Shown here piece by piece: positions 14,004 to 23,219 of a DNA stretch of 23,219 nucleotides; position 1 is the stretch's first letter, and each line of letters begins with the position of its first letter. This DNA is from Zoogloeaceae bacterium. Its GTDB lineage: Bacteria; Pseudomonadota; Gammaproteobacteria; Burkholderiales; Rhodocyclaceae. The notes beneath the pieces were generated by a model that made no database searches, was not told the origin of the DNA, and saw only the letters and a program-made list of their open reading frames with translations. The stretch covers positions 1-23,219 of the forward strand of contig JAISLJ010000068.1 of assembly GCA_031290955.1 (NCBI GenBank). Direction: 5' to 3'. A program made the translations under genes and the position numbers.

Positions 14004-14876
14004 TTATCCCTCGACACGTTCGCGATATGCGTCGAGCAGTTCCTGGAAGCCTTTTTGGTAGCGCGGCATTTGCGGGAGTTCGTCTCCGGCCGCGTCGTGG
14101 AGCAGTTGACCGAGGACGGCGAGTGGCGATGCGGCGGCGAAGCGGCGGATTTCCGCGGCGGGTTCGTCCAGGATGCGGCGGCAGAAGCGGGCGTTGACGA
14201 GGAAATCCCGACTGGCGGCCATCCGGATCAGGTCATCCATGTTCCGCACGCAGGCGTGGTTGATGCGCGCCTCGATCTCCGGATCCTGATGACCATCTGC
14301 CACATCGAGAACGTAGGCATGCAGGACGCACGCCGCGCCGCCCTGGTGCAGGAGGGCATCCATGGCCGTCTCGTGCAGGCCGGTGACGCGGATGTCGTCC
14401 AGGGCGATGACGTTTTTTCCCTCCAGGCGCACATCCTCCGGCAGGTGCAGGCCGTTTTGCCGAATGATGGCGTCGCGCTGGTGGAAATTCATTGTGGCAT
14501 AGTCGCCGTGGGTCAGATTGAGGCGGTGGAGCCGGAAGGGGAGGATGCGGCCCGCAAAGCCATGCCGTTCGGCAAGCAGGCGCGCCGTGTGCACGAAAGG
14601 CGCAAGCAGCGCAACCGCCGCCGGGCGGGCAACCTTGTAGGCCGAAGCGGTCACGTGGATATCCCCAGGGCGCTCGAAGCAGGCGGGAATGGCGTGGAGC
14701 GCCAGCAGCATGCCATACGTTCGGGCAAACGCGCCGTCGCCATGCTTGAAGCGGCTGTAGTCGTGCAGGCTGAGCCGCAGATTGGGAATCCGGCACATAA
14801 TGGCGATTTCCCCTGCCCGGCCTTCCACCCGGCCCAGCGCGAAGCGGCGCGCGAAATCCGGCGTTTTGGGCGTCAT
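14004..14876 (-). CDS. Phosphoribosyltransferase-like protein, downstream paralogue
   Basis: A 290-residue protein with a PRPP-binding-type motif, VIALDDIRVTGLHETAM near 173-189, matching the DD..x..TG loop of type I phosphoribosyltransferases. Around it are YSRFKHGDGAFARTYG near 40-55 and DPEIEARINHACVRNMDDL. The same three blocks recur in the same order in the upstream neighbour, so the two are paralogues. The overall type resembles the ComF-like PRTases that Aravind-type analyses linked with Ter stress operons, but no ter genes are nearby. The start at 14876 was chosen because it overlaps the neighbour's stop as ATGA. The substrate is unknown, and no zinc finger of true ComF is present. 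Confidence 0.7.
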   Translation of the reverse strand: MTPKTPDFARRFALGRVEGRAGEIAIMCRIPNLRLSLHDYSRFKHGDGAFARTYGMLLALHAIPACFERPGDIHVTASAYKVARPAAVALLAPFVHTARLLAERHGFAGRILPFRLHRLNLTHGDYATMNFHQRDAIIRQNGLHLPEDVRLEGKNVIALDDIRVTGLHETAMDALLHQGGAACVLHAYVLDVADGHQDPEIEARINHACVRNMDDLIRMAASRDFLVNARFCRRILDEPAAEIRRFAAASPLAVLGQLLHDAAGDELPQMPRYQKGFQELLDAYRERVEG

Positions 14877-15739
14877 GGCTCGCATGCTTCCCGTTGCAGA
14901 TGGATGGCGTGGGCCAGGGCATACGCCTGCGCATGTTGCCGGACGAATTCCACGCCGGTCGCGGCAGCGCCCCGCACAATGGCGCTGCACAACCAGACGG
15001 GAACCGCGCGCAAAAAATCTTCCAGCTTGTCCAGCGGCGTCGAGAGAGCGAGTTTCAGGACGCGGATGTTCAACTCGAAATCCTCAGCGCGAATGGCCGG
15101 GAGCAAATCCCCGATCTCCCGGATGGCGGCGTGGTTCATGCGGTTTTCGATCTCCGGATGCGCCTTGCCGCAGGCTTCATCGAAGGCGAGGACATAGCCC
15201 AGTGCCAATGCCGACGGCGCTTCCGGACGCACGATTTCCAGCATCCTGCGCTCGGCGGCGCCAGTGATGCGCGCATCGTCGAGGAGGACGAGCCGCCTGC
15301 CGCAAAGGCTCCTGCCCTCCAGCGAAAAGCCGATGCCCTCCAGTTCGCCCTGACGCGCGGCGGGCGTCTGGAGGGCGTAATTGCCAGCCACGACCGTATC
15401 CTTGTAGACCTGAATGAGCCGCCCCGGCGCTTTGCCTTCCGCGACCCGGCGCAGGTTGATCGCTTCCAGGCAATACAGTCCGATGAAATGACATGCGGGC
15501 GGCACCGCCTTGTAGGCCGCGAGGAACAGCGGCGGGTCGGCATGCAGGACAACCTGCGGCGCTTCGGCCAGCAAGGCTTCGGCCAGCGTGCGCGCAAAAC
15601 GGCGCGTGACGCTGCGCACGCCATGCTTCATGCGGCTGTAGGCGGCCTCATCGAAGGCACGCCCCGCCGCATCCACAATGCACCCCGTTCCGGCATCGTA
15701 GCGCAGATGGCAGAGCGTCAGGGTTTGAGGATTCGCCAT
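14873..15739 (-). CDS. Phosphoribosyltransferase-like protein, upstream paralogue
   Basis: A 288-residue protein with the PRPP-type motif RLVLLDDARITGAAERRM, preceded by AAYSRMKHGVRSVTRRFA and followed by HPEIENRMNHAAIREIGDLL. All three align with the downstream gene at similar spacing, though overall identity looks low. Both conserved Asp residues of the PRPP loop are kept in each, so both copies may be active, perhaps as a heterodimer or on successive substrates; this is inference. The ATG at 15739 has no clear ribosome binding site. A good sigma-70-like promoter lies about 130 bp upstream at 15876-15904. Confidence 0.7.
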   Translation of the reverse strand: MANPQTLTLCHLRYDAGTGCIVDAAGRAFDEAAYSRMKHGVRSVTRRFARTLAEALLAEAPQVVLHADPPLFLAAYKAVPPACHFIGLYCLEAINLRRVAEGKAPGRLIQVYKDTVVAGNYALQTPAARQGELEGIGFSLEGRSLCGRRLVLLDDARITGAAERRMLEIVRPEAPSALALGYVLAFDEACGKAHPEIENRMNHAAIREIGDLLPAIRAEDFELNIRVLKLALSTPLDKLEDFLRAVPVWLCSAIVRGAAATGVEFVRQHAQAYALAHAIHLQREACEP

Positions 15740-15834
15740 GTGCGAGTTCAGGGATCAGGAATCGGGTGTCAGAAATGCAATCGGGAGTGCCGCGCCCGGT
15801 ACACGGGATTGATTTCTTGCAGACGTGGATGTTG

Positions 15835-15904
15835 TTGACATGGCAGCCTCGAATGGTGGCAGAATATGTCCTGGCATATTAATGTTTGCGCCATTCCATG
15901 TCAA
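15835..15904. repeat. Nested inverted repeat around the PRTase promoter
   Basis: TTGACATGG (15835-15843) mirrors CCATGTCAA (15896-15904) exactly; inside, GAATGG (15851-15856) mirrors CCATTC (15891-15896). The 70-bp dyad spans the promoter and could be an operator, or a folded element of non-regulatory origin. Apart from this, 15740-15974 has no gene. Confidence 0.5.
15876..15904 (-). promoter_or_regulatory. Sigma-70-like promoter of the PRTase-like pair
   Basis: On the minus strand, TTGACA (15899-15904) is followed after 17 bp by TAATAT (15876-15881). The -35 is one arm of an inverted repeat, TTGACATGG at 15896-15904 (minus) and 15835-15843 (plus), with a nested GAATGG/CCATTC pair. The predicted start is near 15869. 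Confidence 0.55.
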
Positions 15905-15974
15905 GCGGTCATGCGGCTTTGAAAGCGCGCAAAACGCCTGCTTCTGTTTCCGATCCCTGCCATCTGCTCCCTGC

Positions 15975-17858
15975 CTAATATTCCTGTTCCATCCACATTT
16001 CCGGCGAGAAACGGACGACGCGGTTGCGGCCGGCTTCCTTGGCGTGGTAGAGGGCCACATCGGCGAACTTGACGGTTTGCCAGAAGGTGTTGCTGTCGAG
16101 GGGAAAGTCGGCAAGGCCGATCGAGATGGTCTTCTGGAGCACAATCCCGCCATAGTTGATGCGCATCTTCTCCACGGCCTGGCGGATGTTCTCCGCCACT
16201 GTTTCGGCGGTCTCGCCCGAAGTATCCTGGAGGATGACCAGGAATTCCTCGCCGCCGTAGCGCACAACGATGTCCGAAGTGCGCACGGTATGCTTTATGA
16301 GCTGCGCCAGTTCCTTCAGCACGGTGTCGCCCGCGTCGTGGCCGTAGGTGTCGTTGACCATCTTGAAGTGGTCGAGATCCAGCATCATGACGGCAAGCGG
16401 ACTTTGCTTGCGCTTCACGTTCGCCACCAGGGTATCGATGTATTCCTCCAGGAAGCGGCGGTTGTTGAGGCCGGTCATCGGGTCCCGGAGGGTGGATTCC
16501 TTCAGGGATTCAAGGAGTCGCCGCGCTTCCAGCACCGGGGCCGTTTCGCGCAGGTAGGCATTGATGTAGGGAAGGACGGAAAGATAGTGTTCCCTCTTTT
16601 CCTCGCGCACGACCAACTGGATGATGCTGCCGACCGCGCCGGACTGGAGAATGGGAAAACACAGCGTGTAACGGCGCGTCTCGTCGTCCCCGCCGTTCTG
16701 CTTGAAGCTGTAGCAGATGTCTGGCTGGACAAGGCCGTTGATGCGGTGCCCGGTATGGTACACGCGGCAGCTTCCCGGCTTTGTCAGGATTTGCGCGTCG
16801 CACCAGCGGCAGGAAGCGTGCAGTTCGCCATCGACAATGATCGGGCGAATCTCGTTCTTGTCCGGCGAAATCTCGTAGATCGAATGCTCGACGGCCCCGA
16901 ACTTTTCCTGAATGGCGCCGATCAGGCGGCGATAGACATCGATCTTGGTATCGTCCTCCTCAATGGCGAGCTTGTAGTGGGAAATCTGGGTCAGCACCTC
17001 CACCATGGCGATGGTCGCCGAAAGCTGGTTCTCGCCCAGTTCCGGCTTCCTGTCCGTCAGTTGCGCGACGTGATTCCCGATCCGGCTCAGGCCGGTATCC
17101 AGGAAGCGGAGAAGGCGGTTCACGCTGTCGGCAATCTGGCCGATTTCGTCATCGGTCTGCGGGTCCACCGTCCCCTTGAAATTGCCGTTGATCGCCTCCC
17201 GCACCACCTTCTCGACGGCAGCGGCAGTGTTGGAGATGGGTTGCAGGTGGTAGCGCGACAGGGCAAAGAGCAGGAGAATGGCCAGGATCACGATGGCGAC
17301 GATGCAGATTACCGTAATGATCGCGTTGTGGCGCAGGCTGGTGAGCGACATGGTCAGGGTGATGACTCCCAGCACACTGCCCGCCGCGCTCTGGTGGCAC
17401 ATCAGGCAGTTCGGCACGCCGTCGATGGTGGCGATGTAGGGGATGGTGCCCTGGAAAATGGTTTCGCCATCCTTCTCCTGCACGCCGAAATAGGCCTTGC
17501 CGCTTTGCATGACCTGGTTCTCGATGGCGTCCGGCAGGTATTCGCCCTTGTTGCTCTTGCCGAACTGGCTGTCGACCAGGGGGGAGCGCACGACGCGGAT
17601 GGTGCGCAGTCCCTCGACTTCCGTGACCCGCTGGAGGAATTGCTGGCGCTGGTCGATCACGCCGGTAATCATGGAATCGGTGAGATGGACGCGGACGATC
17701 TCGGCTGCGGTACGCAGATGCCCGGTCGCCGCGCTGATGGAAAAGGCGCGAAACGCGTAGAGGCTCACCCCGGCAAGCAGGACAACCATTGCGGCAGAAA
17801 CGACCACAAAGAATATGGATACCTTGACGCTGAGGGTTTTCTTGGATTTGAACAACAT
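15975..17858 (-). CDS. Membrane diguanylate cyclase with periplasmic haem c motif
   Basis: A 627-residue signalling protein that should make cyclic di-GMP. Order of parts: membrane helix (about 12-33), periplasmic sensor region with a CLMCH haem c motif at about 151-155, second membrane helix (about 178-202), HAMP linker (RYHLQPISNTAAAVEKVV onward), a GAF-like middle with a Cys cluster (CRWCDAQ and a third Cys after 11 residues), a coiled stretch, then GGDEF. The active site is GGEEF at 535-539 and the inhibitory site RTSD begins at 526, so it should be active and feedback-controlled. The single CxxCH between two helices suggests a haem-based redox or gas sensor. GGAG lies about 12 bases before the ATG. 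It appears to be a single-gene unit. Confidence 0.9.
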   Translation of the reverse strand: MLFKSKKTLSVKVSIFFVVVSAAMVVLLAGVSLYAFRAFSISAATGHLRTAAEIVRVHLTDSMITGVIDQRQQFLQRVTEVEGLRTIRVVRSPLVDSQFGKSNKGEYLPDAIENQVMQSGKAYFGVQEKDGETIFQGTIPYIATIDGVPNCLMCHQSAAGSVLGVITLTMSLTSLRHNAIITVICIVAIVILAILLLFALSRYHLQPISNTAAAVEKVVREAINGNFKGTVDPQTDDEIGQIADSVNRLLRFLDTGLSRIGNHVAQLTDRKPELGENQLSATIAMVEVLTQISHYKLAIEEDDTKIDVYRRLIGAIQEKFGAVEHSIYEISPDKNEIRPIIVDGELHASCRWCDAQILTKPGSCRVYHTGHRINGLVQPDICYSFKQNGGDDETRRYTLCFPILQSGAVGSIIQLVVREEKREHYLSVLPYINAYLRETAPVLEARRLLESLKESTLRDPMTGLNNRRFLEEYIDTLVANVKRKQSPLAVMMLDLDHFKMVNDTYGHDAGDTVLKELAQLIKHTVRTSDIVVRYGGEEFLVILQDTSGETAETVAENIRQAVEKMRINYGGIVLQKTISIGLADFPLDSNTFWQTVKFADVALYHAKEAGRNRVVRFSPEMWMEQEY

Positions 17859-18224
17859 GCCTGTCTGCTCCGGGAGAACTGCCGCGAAGCGCCTCCAAAT
17901 CGTGTAATTATGGCATCAAACCGCGCGCCCGCGAAATTCCTCCCTGCAAAAACCCCGTGCGCGCCCTTTACGGATGCGGATTTCCCGCGATTGGAAGCCA
18001 TGAAGCACACCGCCTGCGCGTCACTATTTTTCGTCATTGCGAACATGGCGCAGCAACCCGGAAGGACGCGAGAGAAATATCTGCCCCCCTTTGCCGCCAG
18101 CGCTTCGATCTTCCATCAGATTCGCGTGATCGCCCGCCCACGCTTGCGAGGGAAGGATTGCCGTCCGGACGTGCTAGAATCGCCACCTTTCCCCCTTTTG
18201 CATGCCCTCGCAAGGCATTGAACG
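17859..18224. other. Intergenic region between the cyclase and secA
   Basis: Carries the divergent promoters, though I cannot fit full -35/-10 pairs; TAGAAT at 18175-18180 is a plausible -10 for secA. A decayed R2-type repeat is at 18032-18060 (CGTCATTGCGA...GCAGCAACCCG). No gene is supported. Confidence 0.5.
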
Positions 18225-20954
<2,730 letters not shown>

Positions 20955-20985
20955 CGGTCGCGTCGGAGGGGGAAAAGCTGCGGGA

Positions 20986-21029
20986 TTTTTACATTGCCGT
21001 CCGCAGGGTTTTACGTTGCCGTCCGCAGG
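20986..21029. repeat. 22-bp tandem duplication at the maf 3' end
   Basis: Two adjacent 22-bp copies (20986-21007 and 21008-21029) match at 20 of 22 positions, sharing the core TTGCCGTCCGCAGG. The copy inside maf contains its stop codon, so the duplication lies downstream of the reading frame and does not alter the protein. Confidence 0.8.
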
Positions 21030-21649
21030 ACTTGCAGGATCATGCCTGTTTCGCACAGCGGCAGGCCCATGATGCCGCTGTAGCTTCCGGCCATGTGTTC
21101 CACGAACAGCGCGGCGCGGCCCTGAATGCCGTAAGCGCCAGCCTTGTCCATGGGTTCGCCGCTGGCGACATAGGCCCGGATTTCCGCTTCTTCCAGAATC
21201 CGGAAACGAACTTCGGAAACACTGAGCGCTGTTTCCAGCCGCTCTTGCCAGGCAACGGCAACACCGGTCAGTACCCGGTGGGCGCGTCCGGAGAGGCGGC
21301 GCAGGATAGCAACGGCATCCTCCGTGTCGGCGGGCTTGCCGATGATGTCTCCATCGACTTCCAGCGTGGTATCCGCCGCCAGCACCGGACGAACGGCATG
21401 GTTGCGCATCTGGACGAGATGCAGTCCGAATCGGGCCTTGGCCCGCGCCAGACGCAGGACGTAATCTTCCGCCCGCTCGCCGGGCTGCGGCGTTTCGTCG
21501 GTTTCCGGGTCATCGCGGGGAGAAGCGCGAAACGGGAGCGCCTCGAAAGCAATGCCCGCCTGCGCCAGCAATTCCCGCCGTCGCGGGCTGCGGGAGGCAA
21601 GGTAGATGCGCGGAAAGCGGTGCATGCGTTTGTCTTCTTGTGCGTTCAT
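21011..21649 (-). CDS. maf: Maf-type nucleoside triphosphate pyrophosphatase (YhdE-like)
   Basis: House-cleaning pyrophosphatase. The AGAYGIQGRAALFVE block resembles the dTTP/UTP-specific YhdE branch more than YceF. The opening YLASRSPRRRELL is the substrate-binding signature, and LAADTTLEVDGDIIGKP holds the catalytic Asp. The start at 21649 (MNAQEDKRM) overlaps the rlmH stop as ATGA and gives 212 residues; an ATG at 21625 with AAGAAG upstream would give 204, nearer the usual 190-200, so either is possible. It is the last gene of rsfS-rlmH-maf. Confidence 0.93.
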   Translation of the reverse strand: MNAQEDKRMHRFPRIYLASRSPRRRELLAQAGIAFEALPFRASPRDDPETDETPQPGERAEDYVLRLARAKARFGLHLVQMRNHAVRPVLAADTTLEVDGDIIGKPADTEDAVAILRRLSGRAHRVLTGVAVAWQERLETALSVSEVRFRILEEAEIRAYVASGEPMDKAGAYGIQGRAALFVEHMAGSYSGIMGLPLCETGMILQVLRTAT

Positions 21650-22116
21650 TCGCGGTGGTAAGGGTGGTTTTTCAGGAGGCTCACGGCCCGGTACAGTTGT
21701 TCGCACAGCAGGAGCCGGGCCATACCGTGCGGCAAGGTCAGGCTGGAAAGACGCAGGAGGCGCCCGGCTTCCGCCTTGAGCGCATCTTCCAGCCCGTCCG
21801 CGCCGCCGATCAGGAAAACGATGTCCCCCTCTTGCATCCATCGCGCAAGCAGATCGGCAAAGCCGCGCGTGGTGAGGTCTTTCCCCTTTTCGTCCAGCAC
21901 AACGAGCCGCGCCGCGCCCAAGGTCTTGCACACGTCCCGGATGCGCTCACCTTCCGCTGCCAGCAGTTGTGCGCGCGTCTTGCCCGTGCGCGGTTCCGGC
22001 TTGATCTCAAGAATCCGGGCCGCAATCTCGCGCGGCAAACGCTTCAGGTATTCGCCGCAGCCTTCCCGCACCCAATCCGGCTGTCGGTGCCCCACAGCGA
22101 GCAGGGTCAACTTCAT
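21646..22116 (-). CDS. rlmH: 23S rRNA pseudouridine-1915 N3-methyltransferase
   Basis: SPOUT-class methyltransferase that methylates pseudouridine 1915 in helix 69 of 23S rRNA on the assembled 70S ribosome. The start at 22116 (MKLTLLAVGHRQPDWV) gives 156 residues, matching the 155 of E. coli; upstream in-frame codons belong to the rsfS end. Signatures are LDEKGKDLTTRGFA, the knot FLIGGADGL, and the end SLTLPHGMARLLLCEQLYRA followed by NHPYHRE. It lies 4 bp after rsfS and overlaps maf. Confidence 0.97.
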   Translation of the reverse strand: MKLTLLAVGHRQPDWVREGCGEYLKRLPREIAARILEIKPEPRTGKTRAQLLAAEGERIRDVCKTLGAARLVVLDEKGKDLTTRGFADLLARWMQEGDIVFLIGGADGLEDALKAEAGRLLRLSSLTLPHGMARLLLCEQLYRAVSLLKNHPYHRE

Positions 22117-22120
22117 GATT

Positions 22121-22495
22121 TCATGACAAGGCGGCGAATCCGTCTTCCGTGACCGTGCCGCGCCGCGCAACCGGCGTGGTGCGCCAGAGTTCTTCCAGGT
22201 TATAGTAGCTGCGCGTTGCGGGCTGCATCACATGCACGACGATGCTGCCCAAATCAACGAGCACCCATTCCCCTGCGTCCTCGCCTTCCACGGAGAGCAC
22301 TTCCCCGCCCGCTTCCCGCACCTTGTCCCCGACATTGCGCGCCAACGAGCGCACCTGGCGATTGGAGTCGCCACAGGCCACGATGATGCGCTCGAAGAGC
22401 GCGGTGAGCCGCGTCGTATCGATGACCTCGATCTCCTTCCCCTTGATCTCCTCCAAGGCGGCAACGACGATTTCCTGTAACTTGCGAATTTCCAT
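22121..22495 (-). CDS. rsfS: Ribosomal silencing factor RsfS
   Basis: Binds ribosomal protein uL14 and blocks subunit joining under nutrient limitation. The start at 22495 (MEIRKLQEIVVAALEEIKGK) matches family members, with AGGA about 11 bases before it; ATG 22507 and TTG 22516 are in-frame alternatives. The product is 124 residues. Family blocks are ACGDSNRQVRSLA and the diagnostic GEWVLVDLGSIVVHVM, then RSYYNLEELW. In relatives nadD usually precedes it; here the upstream DNA is a repeat field. Confidence 0.95.
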   Translation of the reverse strand: MEIRKLQEIVVAALEEIKGKEIEVIDTTRLTALFERIIVACGDSNRQVRSLARNVGDKVREAGGEVLSVEGEDAGEWVLVDLGSIVVHVMQPATRSYYNLEELWRTTPVARRGTVTEDGFAALS

Positions 22496-22656
22496 TCGGG
22501 ACAGCATCCTGTTCAAAAAAACATCTCATGGTATCAAAACCCGCAGTACTGCGGACAGCATTTTCTTTCTTCTACCAAGGAAATATGTCGATAGGAATAT
22601 TTTCCTGCCTGTCTGTGGCAAGCACCGTGGACGAGCATGTTTGCCAAAGCCCTCTC
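22496..22656. other. rsfS upstream region, no gene seen
   Basis: About 160 bp without a gene. It contains the perfect 14-bp palindrome CCGCAGTACTGCGG at 22541-22554, about 50 bp upstream of rsfS, which could be an operator or a repeat fragment. The string TACTGCGGA recurs at 22869-22877. Confidence 0.45.
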
Positions 22657-22720
22657 GGCATAGGTATCTACACTGCGAGAGGAGGGTTCGGGAAAGCGGG
22701 CGGCGATTTTTTCCGCGCAC

Positions 22721-22787
22721 CAAAGTGGGGGCGGCATCCTGCCGCCCTTTCCATCCCCAGAGGCGGCTGGAAGCCGCCCCCACTTTG
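22721..22787 (-). repeat. Repeat R3, copy b (inverted)
   Basis: Bounded by CAAAGTGGGGGCGGC and its exact inverse GCCGCCCCCACTTTG, with two inner hairpins (GGGCGGCATCCTGCCGCCC and GGCGGCTGGAAGCCGCC). Its reverse complement matches 10412-10471 closely. Confidence 0.8.
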
Positions 22788-22788
22788 T

Positions 22789-22823
22789 CGTCACAAGCGA
22801 GGCGCGAAGCGACGCGGCAATCC
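22789..22823 (-). repeat. Repeat R2, copy d (inverted)
   Basis: Reads CGTCACAAGCGAGG through to GCGGCAATCC, the inverse of R2 with a substituted middle. It abuts R3 copy b exactly as R2 abuts R3 at 10377-10471, but in reverse orientation. Confidence 0.7.
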
Positions 22824-22887
22824 ATATCCCGTTCCAGATGTGCGCTTGCACGATTCCCTGGGCGTCTGTACTGCGGAAAGGGTGTGT

Positions 22888-22915
22888 GGATTGCCGCGCT
22901 ACGCTCGCAATGACG
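22888..22915 (+). repeat. Repeat R2, copy c
   Basis: GGATTGCCGCGCTACGCTCG then CAATGACG: a direct, slightly shorter R2 copy, facing copy d. Confidence 0.75.
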
Positions 22916-22937
22916 AGGATTGGGATGCCTCGCTTCT

Positions 22938-22966
22938 GTAGGGGCGGGTTTGAAACCCGCCCCTAC
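22938..22966. repeat. Perfect 29-nt palindrome
   Basis: GTAGGGGCGGGTTT, a single G, then its exact reverse complement. Palindromes of this wording recur in many bacterial genomes as intergenic repeats. A further R3-like hairpin, GCGGGCAGGATGCCCGC, lies at about 22987-23003. Confidence 0.85.
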
Positions 22967-23131
22967 GCGGCGCACGAGAGAAACCAGCGGGCAGGATGCC
23001 CGCGCGTCTGGAATCTCTGCCCACCGTGTAGATACCTTTGCCCTCTCGGGGGAGGCATAAACGCATACATTGTGCATTTCCAGAATCAGGCGTATCCATC
23101 TTATTAACCCGGCAAACAAATACGATATATG

Positions 23132-23140
23132 TGCTATAAT
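23132..23140 (+). promoter_or_regulatory. Extended -10 promoter of the IS630-like transposase
   Basis: TGCTATAAT is a perfect TATAAT with the TGn extension, which can act without a good -35. It lies 6 bp before the transposase ATG, giving a nearly leaderless message. Confidence 0.55.
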
Positions 23141-23146
23141 GTGAGC

Positions 23147-23219
23147 ATGGAAAAGATAGATGCCCGGAAACTTTCGCGTGACGCACAAGAAGAGATGCGC
23201 CGTCAGGCAATGCGACTGC
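23147..23219 (+). CDS. IS630-like transposase, N-terminal part only (runs off the window)
   Basis: Twenty-four codons to the window edge: MEKIDARKLSRDAQEEMRRQ and then AMRL. This opening is typical of a common IS630-family transposase group, whose N-terminal helix-turn-helix follows directly. The catalytic DDE domain is outside the window, so integrity is unknown. No strong ribosome binding site is visible. The preceding AT-rich 50 bp (about 23100-23146) probably includes the element's left end, but I cannot fix it. Confidence 0.75.
   Translation, partial: MEKIDARKLSRDAQEEMRRQAMRL

Larger units (their letters stand above)
22657..23042. mobile_element. MITE-like element with 17-bp terminal inverted repeats
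   Basis: GGCATAGGTATCTACAC (22657-22673) is mirrored by GTGTAGATACCTTTGCC (23026-23042), 16 of 17 complementary. CTCTC lies directly outside each end (22652-22656 and 23043-23047) and could be a 5-bp target duplication. The 386-bp interior has no transposase and is filled by R2/R3 repeats and palindromes. It is listed as MITE-like by structure only; the internal repeats may have arrived separately. Confidence 0.5.

Noticed and set aside
17878..17912. FNR box upstream of the diguanylate cyclase
   Set aside because: A TTGAT half-site exists on the minus strand, but the other half does not match ATCAA.
15825..18221. 798-codon open frame on the plus strand
   Set aside because: It is the antisense of the diguanylate cyclase, whose own domains are unmistakable. 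High GC keeps antisense frames open; no family resemblance or ribosome binding site supports it.
22721..23003. CRISPR-like array
   Set aside because: Repeats are palindromes of different kinds at irregular spacing and orientation; no constant repeat with uniform spacers and no cas genes.

Overview
The window reads as a chromosomal stretch of a GC-rich Betaproteobacterium, probably Rhodocyclales or Nitrosomonadales. This is inferred from protein resemblance, the smpB/ratA-rnfH arrangement, the pdxJ-acpS pair and a ccoNOQP-ccoG-fixH cluster; no rRNA is present to confirm it. A class I fructose-1,6-bisphosphatase lies directly beside a phosphoribulokinase, so the organism probably runs a Calvin cycle. 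The cbb3 oxidase points to respiration at low oxygen.

Layout. (1) 1-181: the 5' end of an IS481-like transposase gene, reading out of the window. (2) 317-2803: fbp and prk, followed by a broken DOMON-like reading frame coupled to prk. (3) 3005-3844: mutM. (4) 3845-4487: a non-coding stretch with two FNR/Anr-type boxes, each spaced from a -10 element as in a class II FNR promoter. The upstream one appears to drive a short structured RNA of about 85 nt ending at a strong intrinsic terminator; the downstream one drives ccoN. (5) 4488-10013: ccoN, ccoO, ccoQ, ccoP, a hairpin terminator, ccoG, fixH and a 48-residue DUF3149-type membrane protein. (6) 10014-10846: a repeat-rich scar carrying a fragment of an ABC transporter ATPase that runs into the 3' end of acpS. 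(7) 10800-12752, minus strand: ratA-rnfH-pdxJ-acpS, all joined by 4-nt stop/start overlaps and divergent from smpB. (8) 13383-13991: a lipoprotein. (9) 14004-15739, minus: two tandem paralogous phosphoribosyltransferase-like genes. (10) 15975-17858, minus: a membrane diguanylate cyclase with a periplasmic CxxCH haem motif. (11) 18225-20954: secA. (12) 21011-22495, minus: rsfS-rlmH-maf. (13) 22496-23146: a second repeat-rich stretch containing a 386-bp MITE-like segment with 17-bp terminal inverted repeats. (14) 23147-end: the start of an IS630-like transposase gene.

How the parts fit: the respiratory block is self-contained, with oxidase subunits first, then a copper/assembly module (ccoG, fixH), and oxygen control shown by the FNR box. 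The rest is mainly housekeeping: DNA repair, trans-translation, protein export, ribosome maturation, vitamin B6 and acyl-carrier-protein activation. The main candidates for something undescribed are the FNR-box small RNA upstream of ccoN, the phosphoribosyltransferase-like gene pair and the MITE-like element. Two composite palindromic repeat clusters, about 12.3 kb apart and in opposite orientation, share the same modules.
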